DNA of 5,288 nucleotides from an uncultured Synergistia bacterium (GTDB taxonomy: Bacteria > Eremiobacterota > SpSt-956 > JAKJGF01): positions 1 through 5,288 of the forward strand of contig CALARM010000519.1 of NCBI GenBank assembly GCA_937888925.1. The letters run 5' to 3'. Of this stretch, positions 5,138 to 5,288 are shown in pieces; position 1 is the stretch's first letter, and each line of letters opens with the position of its first letter. The notes beneath the pieces were generated by a model. It did not search any database, had not been told where the DNA came from, and worked only from the letters and a program-made list of their open reading frames with translations. Position numbers and translations under genes: made by a program.

Positions 5138-5145
5138 AACAATTA

Positions 5146-5288
5146 ATGATAACTCCTTCAAGCGCTTCAAGTAAAGATATAGCTGAAATGTTACTTGAAG
5201 AAGGTTTAATAACTCCAAGGCAATTAGAAAAGGCAATTGAACAGCAAAAAAATAGTAATGAGTCCCTGGAGAAAATTATAATCAGTCT
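5146..5288 (+). CDS. 5' end of a GspE/PilB-type ATPase N-terminal domain protein (partial)
   Basis: Only the first 47 codons are in the window. The peptide contains DIAEMLLEEGLITPRQLEKA (11-30) followed by IEQQKNSNESLEKIII. This is the pattern of the N-terminal (MshEN/T2SSE-N) domain of type II secretion and type IV pilus assembly ATPases, where a LGELLVEEGLIT-like helix-turn leads into a QLEEAL-like helix and a second, similar half. In those proteins the domain binds partner proteins or cyclic di-GMP, and the Walker ATPase follows some hundreds of residues later, outside this window. MshEN domains also occur in other proteins, so PilB/GspE is the leading guess, not proven. It has its own promoter and ribosome binding site and no heptamer array in front of it. 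Confidence 0.65.
   Translation, partial: MITPSSASSKDIAEMLLEEGLITPRQLEKAIEQQKNSNESLEKIIIS

Larger units (their letters stand above)
4938..5145. other. Array-free intergenic spacer
   Basis: This 208-base, very AT-rich spacer has no heptamer array, unlike the other spacers; it has only one isolated GTGAAAA at 4939-4945. A run of eight T at 4953-4960 follows an A/G-rich stretch but lacks a convincing GC-rich stem, so I do not call a terminator. AGGAT-T-ATCCT at 4975-4985 is a small perfect inverted repeat that could be a protein-binding site but is weak evidence. No open reading frame of note is seen. The promoter of the next gene lies at its 3' end. Confidence 0.6.

Overview
The window (5,288 bases) is AT-rich bacterial DNA with five genes, all on the + strand. 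In order they are two tandem, paralogous glycosyltransferase-TPR genes, mltG (endolytic murein transglycosylase), yqeG (HAD-family phosphatase), and the 5' end of a gene whose product starts like the N-terminal domain of GspE/PilB-type secretion or pilus ATPases. YqeG-family proteins, the low GC content and a possible YqeG-then-pilus-ATPase order fit a Bacillota/Clostridia-like anaerobe or a related candidate lineage. That assignment is inference; there is no rRNA or other taxonomic marker here.

The striking part lies between the genes. Each of the three complete spacers in the first 4.4 kb (after glycosyltransferase 1, after glycosyltransferase 2, and after mltG) has the same design. A left array of 7-base tandem units of form GTGANNN starts exactly at, or just inside, the 3' end of the upstream gene. 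A short unique core follows. Then comes a right array of the same class in opposite orientation (NNNTCAC), which stops a few bases before the next gene's ribosome binding site or start codon. The bases just before gene 1 (10-37) look like the right half of a fourth such element. The three variable bases are nearly uniform within an array but differ between arrays (GTGACGC, GTGAAAA, GTGATGC, GTGACCA, GTTATCA, GTGAATA, GTGAAAA). In the spacers before mltG and before yqeG the two arms can pair into long stems. The one before yqeG is capped by a GAAA tetraloop.

Layout: 10-37 array; 55-1557 glycosyltransferase 1; 1557-1673 element B with a core of two mutually exclusive hairpins; 1698-3215 glycosyltransferase 2; 3198-3321 element C; 3339-4352 mltG; 4344-4417 element D; 4425-4937 yqeG; 4938-5145 a spacer without arrays but with a good sigma-70-type promoter; 5146-5288 (continuing past the window) the ATPase-like gene.

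The first four genes could be one transcriptional unit: all are co-directional, and I see no convincing promoter or intrinsic terminator between them. The last gene appears to have its own promoter. The glycosyltransferases and MltG could both act on cell-envelope or surface polymers, but nothing in the sequence ties their functions together. The arrays are the best candidate here for something undescribed. Heptanucleotide tandem repeats are known elsewhere (for example the STRR repeats of heterocystous cyanobacteria). The consistent convergent, gene-bounding arrangement with array-specific variants is what deserves attention.
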